Counted from the stretch's first letter, positions 25,392 to 34,627 are shown. The stretch: 64,000 bases of DNA from Megaera_A sp965233855 (GCA_965233855.1 OZ247586.1:806001-870000); one strand, 5' to 3'. Translations and numbers: made by a program. Notes: generated by a model not told the origin, from the letters alone.

Positions 25392-26567
25392 TTATCTAAC
25401 TATAGTTTGAAAAGCTTTCAATTCAAACTCCGGCATAATTCCAAGCAAGTGATCAAAAATATCAGCCTGAATTGCCTCATGATTACCCCAATTAGTATCC
25501 TTGGTAAAGATATATAATTCTAAAGGAATGCCAGTTGAAGTTGGATCAAGCTGTCTAACCATAAAGGTAAAACCTTTCGTGTGTATATGCTCATTTGCAT
25601 TCAAATATTGCTCAATATATTTCCTAAACATAGTGATATTTGCTACAGATTTTTTAGCCTCAAACAAGTCTTTATCCACCTTAGCTAATTCTTTCATACA
25701 TGACATTTTCTTAAATTTGTCCAATGCTTTTTGATCACAAATTTTTACAGTATCCATATCAAGACTTATTGATCTTTTAATTCTTCTTCCACCAGCTTGG
25801 AACATAGTACGCCAATTACGAACTCCAGTAGTTAGAAAAGCATAAGTTGGAACGGTAGTTGTCGTCTTATCAAAATTTCTAATAACTACTACAGTGATGG
25901 TAATTTTTTCAATATCACCATCTGCATTATAACTTGGCAAAGTAACCCAATCACCAACTTTAATTATATCCTGAAAAGTAAGTTGAATGCTTGCCATTAA
26001 TCCCAAAACTGTATCCTTAAACACAAATGTTAAAAGAGCTGCGGCCGCACCAATACTTGTAAACAAAGACGAAATAGGAACACTCATAACTAATGATAAT
26101 GTTGTTAAGATTGCGCATATAACAATTATTATTTTTATTATCTGAGTATGCAAACCAATAGGCACTCTCTTTGAAATTGCTTTTGTTTTATACATGTCAG
26201 TTCCAATATTAATAACCGCTAAAAGGAACGTAGATATTGAAAATATAAGATATATAGTGACTATTGTATCTTTTGCCTTTACAGCCGCAGCTGACATAAG
26301 ATCGCTCTTATCAAAAACATCACCCCAAAACATAAGATAGAATGCAATAAAAAGATGGACTAACCTGGCTGTTAAATGGTGTCTATCGATAATCTCTTCA
26401 TAATTCTCACCTCTTAACTTTGCTATTTTGTTCACGCTAGGTGAAACCACGCGTTTTGTAATAAATAAAAGAGGATAGAATGCGACTACCATAATACCCA
26501 ACATTACCAAAAACTGATGACCATCATATAACGAATAAACATCTTTTATTGCGAATAACTCTTCCAT
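25392..26567 (-). CDS. MscS-family mechanosensitive channel (YbdG-like)
   Basis: The 391-residue protein has about five N-terminal transmembrane helices (residues 15-180), a pore-lining segment SLFTSIGAAAALLTFVFKDTVLG and the conserved beta domain FQDIIKVGDWVTLP with VVIRNFDKTTTTVPTYAF. It then has a large cytoplasmic cage. The arrangement with KTTTTVP and GGRRIKRSI is like E. coli YbdG, a minor channel that protects against osmotic down-shock. It is the first gene of a two-gene unit with the deformylase-like gene. It is divergent from the tRNA-Phe gene. Confidence 0.9.
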   Translation of the reverse strand: MEELFAIKDVYSLYDGHQFLVMLGIMVVAFYPLLFITKRVVSPSVNKIAKLRGENYEEIIDRHHLTARLVHLFIAFYLMFWGDVFDKSDLMSAAAVKAKDTIVTIYLIFSISTFLLAVINIGTDMYKTKAISKRVPIGLHTQIIKIIIVICAILTTLSLVMSVPISSLFTSIGAAAALLTFVFKDTVLGLMASIQLTFQDIIKVGDWVTLPSYNADGDIEKITITVVVIRNFDKTTTTVPTYAFLTTGVRNWRTMFQAGGRRIKRSISLDMDTVKICDQKALDKFKKMSCMKELAKVDKDLFEAKKSVANITMFRKYIEQYLNANEHIHTKGFTFMVRQLDPTSTGIPLELYIFTKDTNWGNHEAIQADIFDHLLGIMPEFELKAFQTIVR

Positions 26568-26738
26568 TAAATTTTCTCACATAATTCTATTGAACGAATA
26601 ATCAGCTATTATAATACACAGCATTGCACTGGAAAAGTTTTTTTTCAGCAAAATATAAGAATTTAGGATAGACAAATATGTTTTTATTGATTATAAGTTG
26701 CATCAAGACATGTGCGTAAATTGTGTACATAACATAAT

Positions 26739-26814
26739 GGCCAGGTAGCTCAGTTGGTAGAGCAAGGGACTGAAAATCCCTGTGTCGGCGGTTCGAACCC
26801 GTCCCTGGCCACCA
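26739..26814 (+). tRNA. tRNA-Phe (GAA)
   Basis: A 76-nt cloverleaf including encoded CCA. Acceptor GGCCAGG pairs with CCTGGCC, the anticodon stem AGGGA/TCCCT holds loop CTGAAAA with anticodon GAA, and the T arm contains GGTTCGAACCC. It stands alone upstream of a small zinc-finger gene. Confidence 0.97.
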
Positions 26815-26861
26815 CTTAATATTTTTATCCCTTATATAATCCTGTTCTTAGCCTTTTTATT

Positions 26862-26888
26862 TTGCAAACTTGTTGCTTTATGTATAAT
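26862..26888 (+). promoter_or_regulatory. Putative sigma-70 promoter of the NDUFS6-type gene
   Basis: TTGCAA (26862-26867) and a perfect TATAAT (26883-26888) are separated by 15 bp, about 32 bp before the ATG at 26921. The spacing is slightly short. Confidence 0.4.
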
Positions 26889-26920
26889 GCTATAAATAGC
26901 AATAATATACTAAAACTCTT

Positions 26921-27073
26921 ATGCAACAAACTGAAATAGAAAAAACAAACTCTAAATCTATATCTTGCAAAGGCAAAGAAGCTCCCTATGATCACCCTCA
27001 TGTGTATCTTGAAATCGACCCTAAAATCGGTAAAATTGATTGTCCATATTGTGGAAAAAGATTTGAACTTTAA
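26921..27073 (+). CDS. Zinc-finger domain protein, NDUFS6 family
   Basis: A 50-residue protein with SISCKGKEAPYDHPHVYLEI and C-terminal CPYCGKRFEL; three Cys and one His form the zinc site (zf-CHCC pattern). This is the bacterial core of mitochondrial complex I subunit NDUFS6, which caps the peripheral arm. Together with NDUFA12 at 23199-23540 it indicates a mitochondrial-like complex I. It has its own likely promoter and is followed by the MFS transporter gene after 46 bp. Confidence 0.9.
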   Translation: MQQTEIEKTNSKSISCKGKEAPYDHPHVYLEIDPKIGKIDCPYCGKRFEL

Positions 27074-27119
27074 TCAAGTTACAGCACTACTTTACAATAT
27101 TTAAAACTAAGAGAAAACC

Positions 27120-28361
27120 TTGACAAGAAAGAGTTTCATCATATCTATTTTGACTGTGTTTGTTCAGTATTATGATTATCATTTATTTGGTTTTCTCGCA
27201 GCTAATATTGCATCTCACTTCTTTCCAGCTGATGAGACTATAACTCAATTAATTAATACATACTTTATCATGGCCGTTGCGATGATTGCAAAACCTATTG
27301 GAGCTGTTATCTTTGGAAAAATCGGCGATTTAAAAGGTCGATCAAACAGTTTTAAAATTAGTCTTATTGGCACTGCAATCGCATCTATAATATTATTCGC
27401 AACACCAGGATATGAACTAGCAGGAATAATTTCATGTTTTCTATTACTAATTTGCAGAATGGCCATATGTGGCTTCGTATCCTCAGGTTCAGATGGAGTT
27501 CGGATATATATATATGAGCATATTCCAAAATCTAAACAATGCCTGGGAGTTGGTATCACCACCCTATTTACACAAGCAGGTTCTTTAACAGCTTCTTTAT
27601 CAGCTTGGTTCTTTACTCTTAATTATTTCCCGGAATATAGCTGGAGATTTGCTTTCCTTCTAGGAGGCTTAATGGGATTAGCAGTAGTTTTTGCAATGAA
27701 AATTACAAATTTTAGTGATGAAACAGAAATTAAGGCTGATTCAAAATTTGAAGAATATAAAAATTTATCAATTAAAGATATTGTACTCTCGAACTGGAAG
27801 CTATTTTTGTTATGTACGATTCTTGCAGGAGGTATTGGTAGCACCAATCAATTTATAATTATTTTTTTTGGAACATATAATTTTGAAATACTAAAAACAA
27901 TTGATAGATCATCAATGCAATTCTATATTACTATTGCCATTATAGCTTATATGTTATTCAGCCTGATAAGCGGATATTTTGCTGATAAATTTAATAGATA
28001 TTATATAACTATACTGGGCTCAATTGCTGCAATTATATCAGCAACTATTGTTATGAATGGTTTAAACGACCTAATTTTAATTCCATTCTCTTATATTGCC
28101 ATAGCTATATCTCTTCCATTTATAACAATGCCAGCTGCTGCAATCTTAAAACAATCAATACCAAAATCAATTAGATACAGGCTTTTTGCTTTAAGTCATG
28201 CTATAGGCTCTGTCTTTATTTCAGCACCAACTGCTTTACTTTCAACACTTATGTATAAAAAAACAAACCTTACTTGGCTACCAATTTGCTATTTTATTAC
28301 TACAATTTTAATGATATCCTATGCACTGTACTACCTAAACAAAAGAGCTACTAAAGACTAA
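27120..28361 (+). CDS. MFS transporter, ProP-like (metabolite:H+ symporter type)
   Basis: The 413-residue protein has about 12 transmembrane helices. The cytoplasmic loop after helix 2 carries GKIGDLKGRSNSF, the MFS signature in the form used by the ProP/MHS subfamily, and RMAICGFVSSGSDGVRIYI resembles the region of helices 4-5 in these proteins. Rickettsia genomes contain many such ProP paralogues, which probably import host osmolytes or organic acids; the substrate cannot be read. The start is TTG. Its stop overlaps the mutL start (TAATG). Confidence 0.85.
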   Translation: MTRKSFIISILTVFVQYYDYHLFGFLAANIASHFFPADETITQLINTYFIMAVAMIAKPIGAVIFGKIGDLKGRSNSFKISLIGTAIASIILFATPGYELAGIISCFLLLICRMAICGFVSSGSDGVRIYIYEHIPKSKQCLGVGITTLFTQAGSLTASLSAWFFTLNYFPEYSWRFAFLLGGLMGLAVVFAMKITNFSDETEIKADSKFEEYKNLSIKDIVLSNWKLFLLCTILAGGIGSTNQFIIIFFGTYNFEILKTIDRSSMQFYITIAIIAYMLFSLISGYFADKFNRYYITILGSIAAIISATIVMNGLNDLILIPFSYIAIAISLPFITMPAAAILKQSIPKSIRYRLFALSHAIGSVFISAPTALLSTLMYKKTNLTWLPICYFITTILMISYALYYLNKRATKD

Positions 28362-30178
28362 TGACTATAAAAATACTCTCAAACAGCACTATCAACAAAA
28401 TCTCAGCCGGAGAAGTAATCGAAAGACCAGCTTCAGTGGTAAAAGAACTTGTAGAAAATGCTATCGACGCCGAATCAACAGAAATCGAGATTACTCTTGA
28501 ATGTGCTGGGAAAAATTTAATTGTTATCAAAGACAACGGAAAAGGAATGTCTAAAGATGAGCTTGAATTAGCAATTCAACGACATGCAACATCAAAATTA
28601 GATGAAGATGATCTGCTCAATATTAATAGTTTTGGCTTCAGAGGAGAAGCACTTCCTTCAATTGGAGCTATTAGTAAATTTAAAATCACCTCACAGAAAA
28701 TAGAATCAGATAAGACGTACTGCCTTTCTATAATAGGAGGAACTATTGAGCCCACAACAAACTCTACAGGCAATGTTGGAACAACTATAGAAGTTAGAGA
28801 TTTATTTTTTGCAACGCCCGCAAGATTAAAATTCCTTAGAACTGACAGAACTGAGTTAAACGCAATAATTGAGTGCATAAAAAAAATTGCTTTAGCGCAT
28901 CCAGAGATAGCATTTACTTTAACTCATGACGACAAGGAATTACTAAAGGTAAGAAAACAAAGTGGATCAGACAATATCAAAAATAGAATTTTAGAAATAA
29001 TAAATACAGAGTTTATAGAAAATTCTGCAGAGGTTACTTTTGAAAGAGATAATATTAAAATATATGGATATACTTCTCTTCCTACATACAACAGAGCATC
29101 AGCAGATGAACAGCATTTATTCATCAATAACAGACCAGTAAAAGACAAAATACTCAATATTGCTCTAAAAGTAGCCTATCAGGATTATCTAGCTAGAGAT
29201 CGGCACCCAGTATCTGTGTTATTCTTAAGTATAGACCCTCAACAAGTTGACGTTAATGTCCATCCAGCTAAGAGTGAAGTTCGTTTTCATGATCCAAACA
29301 TGATAAGAGGTATGGTGATTAGCGCTATAAAAGATGCGCTGAATAACTCTAGCCACCGCGTGTCTAATACACCTGCAGCAACTGCAATCAACTATATGAG
29401 AAACACTCAAGCTAGCTCATCTTTTCAAGAAAGATCTCACAACCAGAATAGGTTTAATATTCCTCCAACTAGAACAAATTCAACACCAATTGCAAGAACT
29501 GATTATGCATTAGCGACTCAAGATAAAATGTTCGTAGAAAATGCACCGCAGTCAATTATAGAACAAGCTTCTCCATCGGAAACAGAGTATAATAATTTTC
29601 CACTTGGAGCGGCAAAAGCTCAACTCCATAGCACATACATAGTATCACAATCAAATGACAGTATTATTATAACTGATCAACACGCAGCTCATGAGCGCAT
29701 CGGCTATGAAAAAATAAAAGAACAAATTGATAAAAATGGTTTAATAAAACAAAGATTACTCATTCCAGAAATAGTTGAGCTTTCTGATGAAACAAAAGCA
29801 GGAATTTTAAATGATAATAAAGAAACCCTGAGCAAGCTTGGCCTAACAATAGAAAAGTTTGGTGATAAATCTATAATAGTTTCTGAAATACCTAGCCTTG
29901 TTGGTGATATCAATATCTCAAATTTAATATCAGATTTAGCTGATCACTTTACTGCACTTGGCGAAAATATCGCACTAACAGAACTTATTGAACATATAAC
30001 TGAAACATATGCCTGCCACTATGCAATCAGAGCTGGCAGAAAGCTCAATTCAAATGAAATGAATGGGTTACTCAGACAGATGGAGAACACACCATTTTCA
30101 GGACAATGCAATCATGGAAGACAAACATATGTCGAACTAAAGCTAAAAGATATAGAGAAACTATTTGGTAGAAAATAA
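28361..30178 (+). CDS. mutL: DNA mismatch repair protein MutL
   Basis: MutL links MutS recognition to strand removal. The N-terminal GHKL ATPase has ISAGEVIERPASVVKELVENAIDA, the DNGKGM motif, and FGFRGEALPSIGAIS. The second domain carries FINNRPVKD and DVNVHPAKSEVRF. A variable linker (about residues 330-410) leads to a C-terminal dimer domain with ITDQHAAHERIGYE and CNHGRQTYVEL. The DQHA(x)2E(x)4E-type metal site of endonuclease MutLs is seen as DQHAAHERIGYE. The length of 605 is normal. It overlaps both neighbours by one base, inside an operon. Confidence 0.97.
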   Translation: MTIKILSNSTINKISAGEVIERPASVVKELVENAIDAESTEIEITLECAGKNLIVIKDNGKGMSKDELELAIQRHATSKLDEDDLLNINSFGFRGEALPSIGAISKFKITSQKIESDKTYCLSIIGGTIEPTTNSTGNVGTTIEVRDLFFATPARLKFLRTDRTELNAIIECIKKIALAHPEIAFTLTHDDKELLKVRKQSGSDNIKNRILEIINTEFIENSAEVTFERDNIKIYGYTSLPTYNRASADEQHLFINNRPVKDKILNIALKVAYQDYLARDRHPVSVLFLSIDPQQVDVNVHPAKSEVRFHDPNMIRGMVISAIKDALNNSSHRVSNTPAATAINYMRNTQASSSFQERSHNQNRFNIPPTRTNSTPIARTDYALATQDKMFVENAPQSIIEQASPSETEYNNFPLGAAKAQLHSTYIVSQSNDSIIITDQHAAHERIGYEKIKEQIDKNGLIKQRLLIPEIVELSDETKAGILNDNKETLSKLGLTIEKFGDKSIIVSEIPSLVGDINISNLISDLADHFTALGENIALTELIEHITETYACHYAIRAGRKLNSNEMNGLLRQMENTPFSGQCNHGRQTYVELKLKDIEKLFGRK

Positions 30179-30801
30179 TGATTGATTGGATAAATCTTCC
30201 AAGCCCAATAGAATATTCTAAAGCTATTAAGATAATGGAAGATAAACTCGAAAAAATCATATCAAACGAAGAACAAGAAACTATATACCTCCTTGAACAT
30301 AAAAAAATATACACTGCGGGTACGAGTCACCAAAAAGAAGAGCTACTAGACTCTTCCGAAATACCAGTCATTTATACTGGCAGAGGTGGAAAATACACTT
30401 ACCATGGACCAGGACAAGCAGTAATCTACCCACTTATTGATTTAAGAAGAAAAAATCGTACTAAAGATATCAAGCTATATGTCAGGAATCTTGAACAATC
30501 AATAATCAATAGCTTACAGCAATATTCTATTGAAGCATATACTATTGAGGGCAAAGTAGGTATATGGGTAAATCATGGCAATACCCCAGCAAAGATAGGA
30601 GCAATCGGAGTACGCATCAAAAAATGGGTTACTTATCATGGTATTGCTGTCAACATCTCAACTGATCTTCAAAGCTATAAAGGAATAATACCTTGTGGTA
30701 TATCAGATTTTCCAGTAACCTCATTAAAGGAACTGGGAATTGAAATATCAATACATGATTTCAATTCTGTTTTTAAAAAAGAATTTGAAAAAATATTCTA
30801 A
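30178..30801 (+). CDS. lipB: Lipoyl(octanoyl) transferase LipB
   Basis: LipB transfers octanoyl from acyl carrier protein to lipoyl domains of 2-oxoacid dehydrogenases. Family motifs in this 207-residue protein are TGRGGKYTYHGPGQAVIYPLIDL, KIGAIGVRIKKWVTYHG and IIPCGISDFPVTSL, where the Cys (about residue 170) is the acyl-thioester nucleophile. The start overlaps the mutL stop by one base and the stop overlaps the next start. Confidence 0.96.
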   Translation: MIDWINLPSPIEYSKAIKIMEDKLEKIISNEEQETIYLLEHKKIYTAGTSHQKEELLDSSEIPVIYTGRGGKYTYHGPGQAVIYPLIDLRRKNRTKDIKLYVRNLEQSIINSLQQYSIEAYTIEGKVGIWVNHGNTPAKIGAIGVRIKKWVTYHGIAVNISTDLQSYKGIIPCGISDFPVTSLKELGIEISIHDFNSVFKKEFEKIF

Positions 30802-31364
30802 TGAAAATAATTCAAATAATTATATCATTGTCAATCTTTGCCTGGTGTATGGGGTTCTTCTATTTCATAAAATATACCAATAATATTTCAAATGAAAACA
30901 GAAATATTACGGAATCAATCGTAGTTTATGGTGGAAATAAAGAAAGATTATATGTAGGTGCTCAGCTATTAAAACTTGGTTATGCTCCTATTGTTTTTGT
31001 AACAGGTGATAAACCCAGGAAAGAATACGAAAACTTCATCAAATCTAATAATATTATACAAGAACAATTTTTATTCGATAAGACCCTTGCGAATAATAAG
31101 CTTAGCCCAATCAATGACGTCCTTGCATTTCTTAAAAGATATCAGTTTCATTCGGTAAGAGTGGTGCTAAACGCAACTCAAATACCTCGAGCAAAATTAG
31201 AATTCGCCGCAAAAGTACCCCGTGAAATTATACTCATCCCTCATGCAGTATCAAAGAAGGGAGACAAAAGTTTCAAAGTATTTATAGAATATCTTAAATA
31301 TAATATAATGTTATTCGCATCTTTTATGGGTACCGAAGATGACTTCGATCTATCATATTCTTGA
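30801..31364 (+). CDS. DUF218/YdcF-like membrane-anchored protein
   Basis: The 187-residue protein has an N-terminal membrane anchor (IIQIIISLSIFAWCMGFFYFI) and then a DUF218 Rossmann-like domain with IVVYGGNKERLYVGAQLLKLGYAPIVFVTG and a later VVLNATQIPRAKLEFAAK strand-helix. DUF218 proteins such as SanA and ElyC act at the cell envelope and affect peptidoglycan or the permeability barrier, but biochemistry is unresolved. It overlaps lipB by one base and the next gene by 26 bp. Confidence 0.8.
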   Translation: MKIIQIIISLSIFAWCMGFFYFIKYTNNISNENRNITESIVVYGGNKERLYVGAQLLKLGYAPIVFVTGDKPRKEYENFIKSNNIIQEQFLFDKTLANNKLSPINDVLAFLKRYQFHSVRVVLNATQIPRAKLEFAAKVPREIILIPHAVSKKGDKSFKVFIEYLKYNIMLFASFMGTEDDFDLSYS

Positions 31365-32685
31365 CAAAGTTCCTCCTATTTATATAGAGGACATGCAAGA
31401 TGAATATGAACATCTTGCAAAAGAACTAGTAAAATCTGGCAAACTTAGAATTGATACAGACTATTACTGCAATTTTGTTAGATTTTCAGATCCCAATTCT
31501 AGTATTAATATTTTCTTTAGCCATGAAGAACTAACAAACCCAGAGCTAATCAAAGCTTCAAAAGATAATATACGCAGAGTTTATAATAAAAACAACAAAC
31601 CAATTTCAAACAAAAAATTATCCTCAATAATGATAGACTTAAATAAAAAAGTCGGCAAATTATTGATGGTAAGCGACGAACTCAAAATGCAATTAGCGCG
31701 TGTTTTTGTTCAATCCGCACACCCTATTGTTATTAGGTGGATATTGCTAGATAAGGTTGAAGTATTTATCACTTATTCGAATAGTATCGGTGATGTAATG
31801 GACATCGCCACATGGAAAACATCAGGAAATAATAGCGGCATGCAAAGTACTGATGGACGCAATGTATGTATATATGTTTCTTGTGGTGGTGATCCATTTG
31901 CAAAAAACAACGAAACAAATCCTACATATGGCAATGGGTGGGCAGCTTTAGCACGCTTGCAAATTATTGCTGGCCAGGAAATTGGCCATTTTGCTGATAT
32001 AAAGAGAGATCATAGCGGCAAACAAATATCTAGACACTCAGCAAATTTTGCCTGCACGCAAGCTGCTCCGCACGTAAAAAAAGCCAGGCATAATGATATT
32101 GAAAGATGCAAAGCTCTGAATAAAACTTTGTTGAAATGCGGAATGAAGAGATTAGTAAAAATCGAGGATAAGCTACAGTTTTATGATAAACAAAAATTAT
32201 CTGGAACACGCGTCTGGTGGTTAAAACTTTTTGCAAAATATTATAGAAACAAATTATTAAAAGCTTGCCAAAAAAGAAAACTATTCTTTGTAAAAAAATT
32301 TGATAGAGAAAAATTTATGGGTCTTTCACTTGCAGCAATGATCAGTGATATGCAATCACACCTATCGCCTATTGCAGAAGTCTATAAAAGAGAAGATCCA
32401 GAAGCTGAAGAAGCTATCAGCTGCGTTGAAGCGCTAGCTAGAGTTCCACAGCAAGTTAATAAATGGGGCTATTTAACCACTCGAGCTACCATGCATGATT
32501 TATATAAAGTGTACTATAACGAAGTAATCCCATCATTAATTGAGAATTATCAACACTTAACGAAAACTAGGTACAAACGAAACTATAATATTCCTAAAAC
32601 TAGCATCATCAAAAGAATTTTAACTAAATTAAAAATAGTTGGCAGAAAAGATAAATTTGAATTTGAAGAAGTTCGAGATGTTTAA
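31339..32685 (+). CDS. DUF2748-like Rickettsiales protein, 448 aa
   Basis: The protein resembles a Rickettsiales-restricted family of unknown function (DUF2748), recognised by overall pattern rather than a known motif. Starting MTSIYHILDKVPPIYIEDMQ, it is predicted cytoplasmic and rich in Lys. Residues about 210-220 read AGQEIGHFADIKRD, which looks like a zinc-protease HExxH helix with the first His replaced by Gln; a second His-rich stretch RHSANFACTQAAPH follows. No function is assigned. It is the last gene of the operon MFS-mutL-lipB-DUF218. Confidence 0.65.
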   Translation: MTSIYHILDKVPPIYIEDMQDEYEHLAKELVKSGKLRIDTDYYCNFVRFSDPNSSINIFFSHEELTNPELIKASKDNIRRVYNKNNKPISNKKLSSIMIDLNKKVGKLLMVSDELKMQLARVFVQSAHPIVIRWILLDKVEVFITYSNSIGDVMDIATWKTSGNNSGMQSTDGRNVCIYVSCGGDPFAKNNETNPTYGNGWAALARLQIIAGQEIGHFADIKRDHSGKQISRHSANFACTQAAPHVKKARHNDIERCKALNKTLLKCGMKRLVKIEDKLQFYDKQKLSGTRVWWLKLFAKYYRNKLLKACQKRKLFFVKKFDREKFMGLSLAAMISDMQSHLSPIAEVYKREDPEAEEAISCVEALARVPQQVNKWGYLTTRATMHDLYKVYYNEVIPSLIENYQHLTKTRYKRNYNIPKTSIIKRILTKLKIVGRKDKFEFEEVRDV

Positions 32686-32708
32686 AAACAACTAGGAAGC
32701 ATTACCGG

Positions 32709-32784
32709 ATTCCGGATCTGCGTCCGGAATGAAAACGATGTTGCCACACTCACCAGTGTCATCCTCGCGCATGCGGGGATCCAG
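32709..32784. repeat. Palindromic intergenic repeat, locus A
   Basis: Two parts are present: a hairpin ATTCCGGA-TCTGCG-TCCGGAAT (32709-32730) and a 30-bp segment AGTGTCATCCTCGCGCATGC... ending GGGGATCCAG (32755-32784). Both parts recur at 41482-41600 in the opposite order. GTCATTCCGGA-type palindromes are typical of dispersed repeats in Rickettsiales. Confidence 0.75.
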
Positions 32785-32849
32785 AGATGGAGAACGAGAA
32801 AGGAGCTTGAACCTTATTTACTAAATATGTGAATCAATTGGAACTTTAT

Positions 32850-32885
32850 AAAAAAAGGCCGAGATGAGTTAACATCTCGACCTTT
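32850..32885 (-). terminator. Intrinsic terminator of the flagellin gene
   Basis: On the minus strand AAGGTCGAGATG, loop TTAACT, CATCTCGGCCTT form a 12-bp stem followed by a run of T. It starts about 42 bp after the flagellin stop codon. Confidence 0.88.
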
Positions 32886-32927
32886 CCTAAAATCATTAAC
32901 TATAATGATAGTTTAGACTAGTATAAA

Positions 32928-34124
32928 TTATCTAGCTAAAGCATCAATTAGTCTTTGAGCAGCTTCTGGAATCTTATTAGCAGCTTGCAACGAAGTAATA
33001 GATGCAACCATAGTTCTAATAGTTTCAGAATATTGCTGTGCAGTTAAAACATAATCTGTTTTCAAATATGAATCAGCAGCTTTTTGAGTTACGTTTGTTG
33101 TAGCTCTTAGCGCATCAGCAGCTTCGATAACATTTGATTTCTGGTTAGAAATAGAAGCCTGCTCACCACGAATTGAACTAAGCGCATTTGTAAATACATC
33201 TTGTGCAAGAACACGTTTTTCTTCATTTCCAGCCACTGAAATATCAGTTGCTGCATTATCAGCAAGTACTAACAAAACATTAGCTCTATCAGCAGTAATA
33301 GCATTTGTAATATCAGCAACAAGCGCATCTGTAAAAGTTTCACCAGCATTTGCAGTATCGATATTAGCTAATGCAGCTGGTAGAGCTTTATTTAATAATT
33401 CTGTTACGCTTGTATCTGTGGCTCTTAAAGCAACAATAGCTGCAGCTAATTCACCATCAGTCATAGCAGCACCACCAGTACCTGAACCACCTGCATTATT
33501 TAGCCCTGATAGTACAAGATTTGTATTATCAGCAACATCTGTTGCGATCTCAGAAGCATTAGCATAGTATGTTGATGAAGCTACACCAGTAGTTTTAATA
33601 TAATCATTTAGTTTTGTAGTCACAGAAGATCTAAACAATTTTCCAGACGCAATATCGGAAACAGATAATACCAACTTATCAGTTATAGATAGACCAACTT
33701 GAACATCAACTGTTGAAGCGCCGCCACCTAGTAAAGCTTTTCCATCAAAATCAGCTGTTTTAATAAGAAGATCTACTTGAGCTTTTTTATCATTTAAATT
33801 GCTTTGAAGAACAGCTAGCTTATCTGCAGATAAAGGTCCTGCACTTCCAATTACTTTTAAACCTTCTTGTAGTGATGAAGAAACTGTCTTTAGATACTCA
33901 TCAGTAATTGTTAGCATGTTAATACTATAAGCAGTATTCTTAGCGATCGCACCAAGAATAATTTCACTATCTCTTAAAGAGTTACCTAGGAAACCATCAA
34001 CAACTTCAACGAACTTATCGTTACCTGTTGTCAAACTTTCACCTAGACCACTTGCAGTTCTACTAGCAGCGTCAACTTCACGTGCCACTGTTCCTGTTAA
34101 GTCATTTCCCAATGTTAATGCCAT
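32928..34124 (-). CDS. fliC: Flagellin
   Basis: The 398-residue protein is a flagellin with divergent ends. Residues about 1-150 form the N-terminal D0/D1 helices (SLRDSEIILGAIAKNTAYSINML, LKTVSSSLQEGLKVI), the centre is a short variable Ala/Thr/Gly-rich domain, and the C-terminus is a coiled D1/D0 (EAADALRATTNVTQKAADSYLKTDYVLTA..., ending IPEAAQRLIDALAR). The usual MAQVINTNxxS start is not conserved, so it is an unusual member. Codon use is richer in GC-rich Ala/Thr/Asp codons, as expected for an abundant protein. It is monocistronic with its own promoter and terminator. Confidence 0.85.
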   Translation of the reverse strand: MALTLGNDLTGTVAREVDAASRTASGLGESLTTGNDKFVEVVDGFLGNSLRDSEIILGAIAKNTAYSINMLTITDEYLKTVSSSLQEGLKVIGSAGPLSADKLAVLQSNLNDKKAQVDLLIKTADFDGKALLGGGASTVDVQVGLSITDKLVLSVSDIASGKLFRSSVTTKLNDYIKTTGVASSTYYANASEIATDVADNTNLVLSGLNNAGGSGTGGAAMTDGELAAAIVALRATDTSVTELLNKALPAALANIDTANAGETFTDALVADITNAITADRANVLLVLADNAATDISVAGNEEKRVLAQDVFTNALSSIRGEQASISNQKSNVIEAADALRATTNVTQKAADSYLKTDYVLTAQQYSETIRTMVASITSLQAANKIPEAAQRLIDALAR

Positions 34125-34229
34125 TATTATTTACCTGTTTTAATTATTTTAGTTTAATGTAGATTAAATTACACAAAAATCTACACCCCTAGTTCACATT
34201 TAAACATCTACCTTGAACTAATACGTAAG

Positions 34230-34259
34230 ATTATACAATATTTTATAATCAAAGTCCAA
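34230..34259 (-). promoter_or_regulatory. Putative sigma-70 promoter of the flagellin gene
   Basis: On the minus strand TTGGAC (34254-34259), an 18-bp spacer and a perfect TATAAT (34230-34235). This would give a leader of about 100 nt containing a small hairpin GTAGATT/AATCTAC (34159-34184). No sigma-28-type promoter (TAAA-N15-GCCGATAA) was evident. The rest of the 384-bp gap to tRNA-Asp shows only the tRNA promoter. Confidence 0.5.
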
Positions 34260-34459
34260 CATAGAAGTCTAAATAATCAGCCGATGGATAAACTATTTTA
34301 TGCCCAAAAGCCTTGGTTTATAGTAAGCAATAACCATGCCATTTTAAACAAAGATTAATAAAATTATGTATAATTTAATAATTAAAAACCGCCCTCCTCA
34401 AATTAAGTTTTATTAAAGCGTCCCACTCTAAAACATTTAAAAATAACTTGAATTTATAC

Positions 34460-34488
34460 TTGCGAGGGATGAAAAACTAATATATATT
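34460..34488 (+). promoter_or_regulatory. Putative promoter of tRNA-Asp
   Basis: TTGCGA (34460-34465), 17-bp spacer, TATATT (34483-34488), placing transcription start about 14 nt before the tRNA. Confidence 0.45.
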
Positions 34489-34508
34489 ACGTTTGCTTTG
34501 CAGTATAT

Positions 34509-34586
34509 GGGGGTGTAGCTCAGTTGGTTTAGAGTATCTGCCTGTCACGCAGAGGGTCGCGGGTTCGAGTCCCGTCACTCCCGCCA
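34509..34586 (+). tRNA. tRNA-Asp (GTC)
   Basis: A 78-nt cloverleaf including encoded CCA. Acceptor GGGGGTG pairs with CACTCCC, anticodon stem TCTGC/GCAGA holds loop CTGTCAC with anticodon GTC, and the T arm has GGGTTCGAGTCCC. The dut gene follows 41 bp downstream. Confidence 0.97.
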
Positions 34587-34627
34587 TATACCAAAGCAAT
34601 TCAAGAAATAATTCCAAAATTATCCAT

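Noticed and set aside
34493..34627. N-terminal extension of dut
   Set aside because: The extended frame starts upstream of and passes through tRNA-Asp; the conserved dUTPase start is the ATG at 34628.
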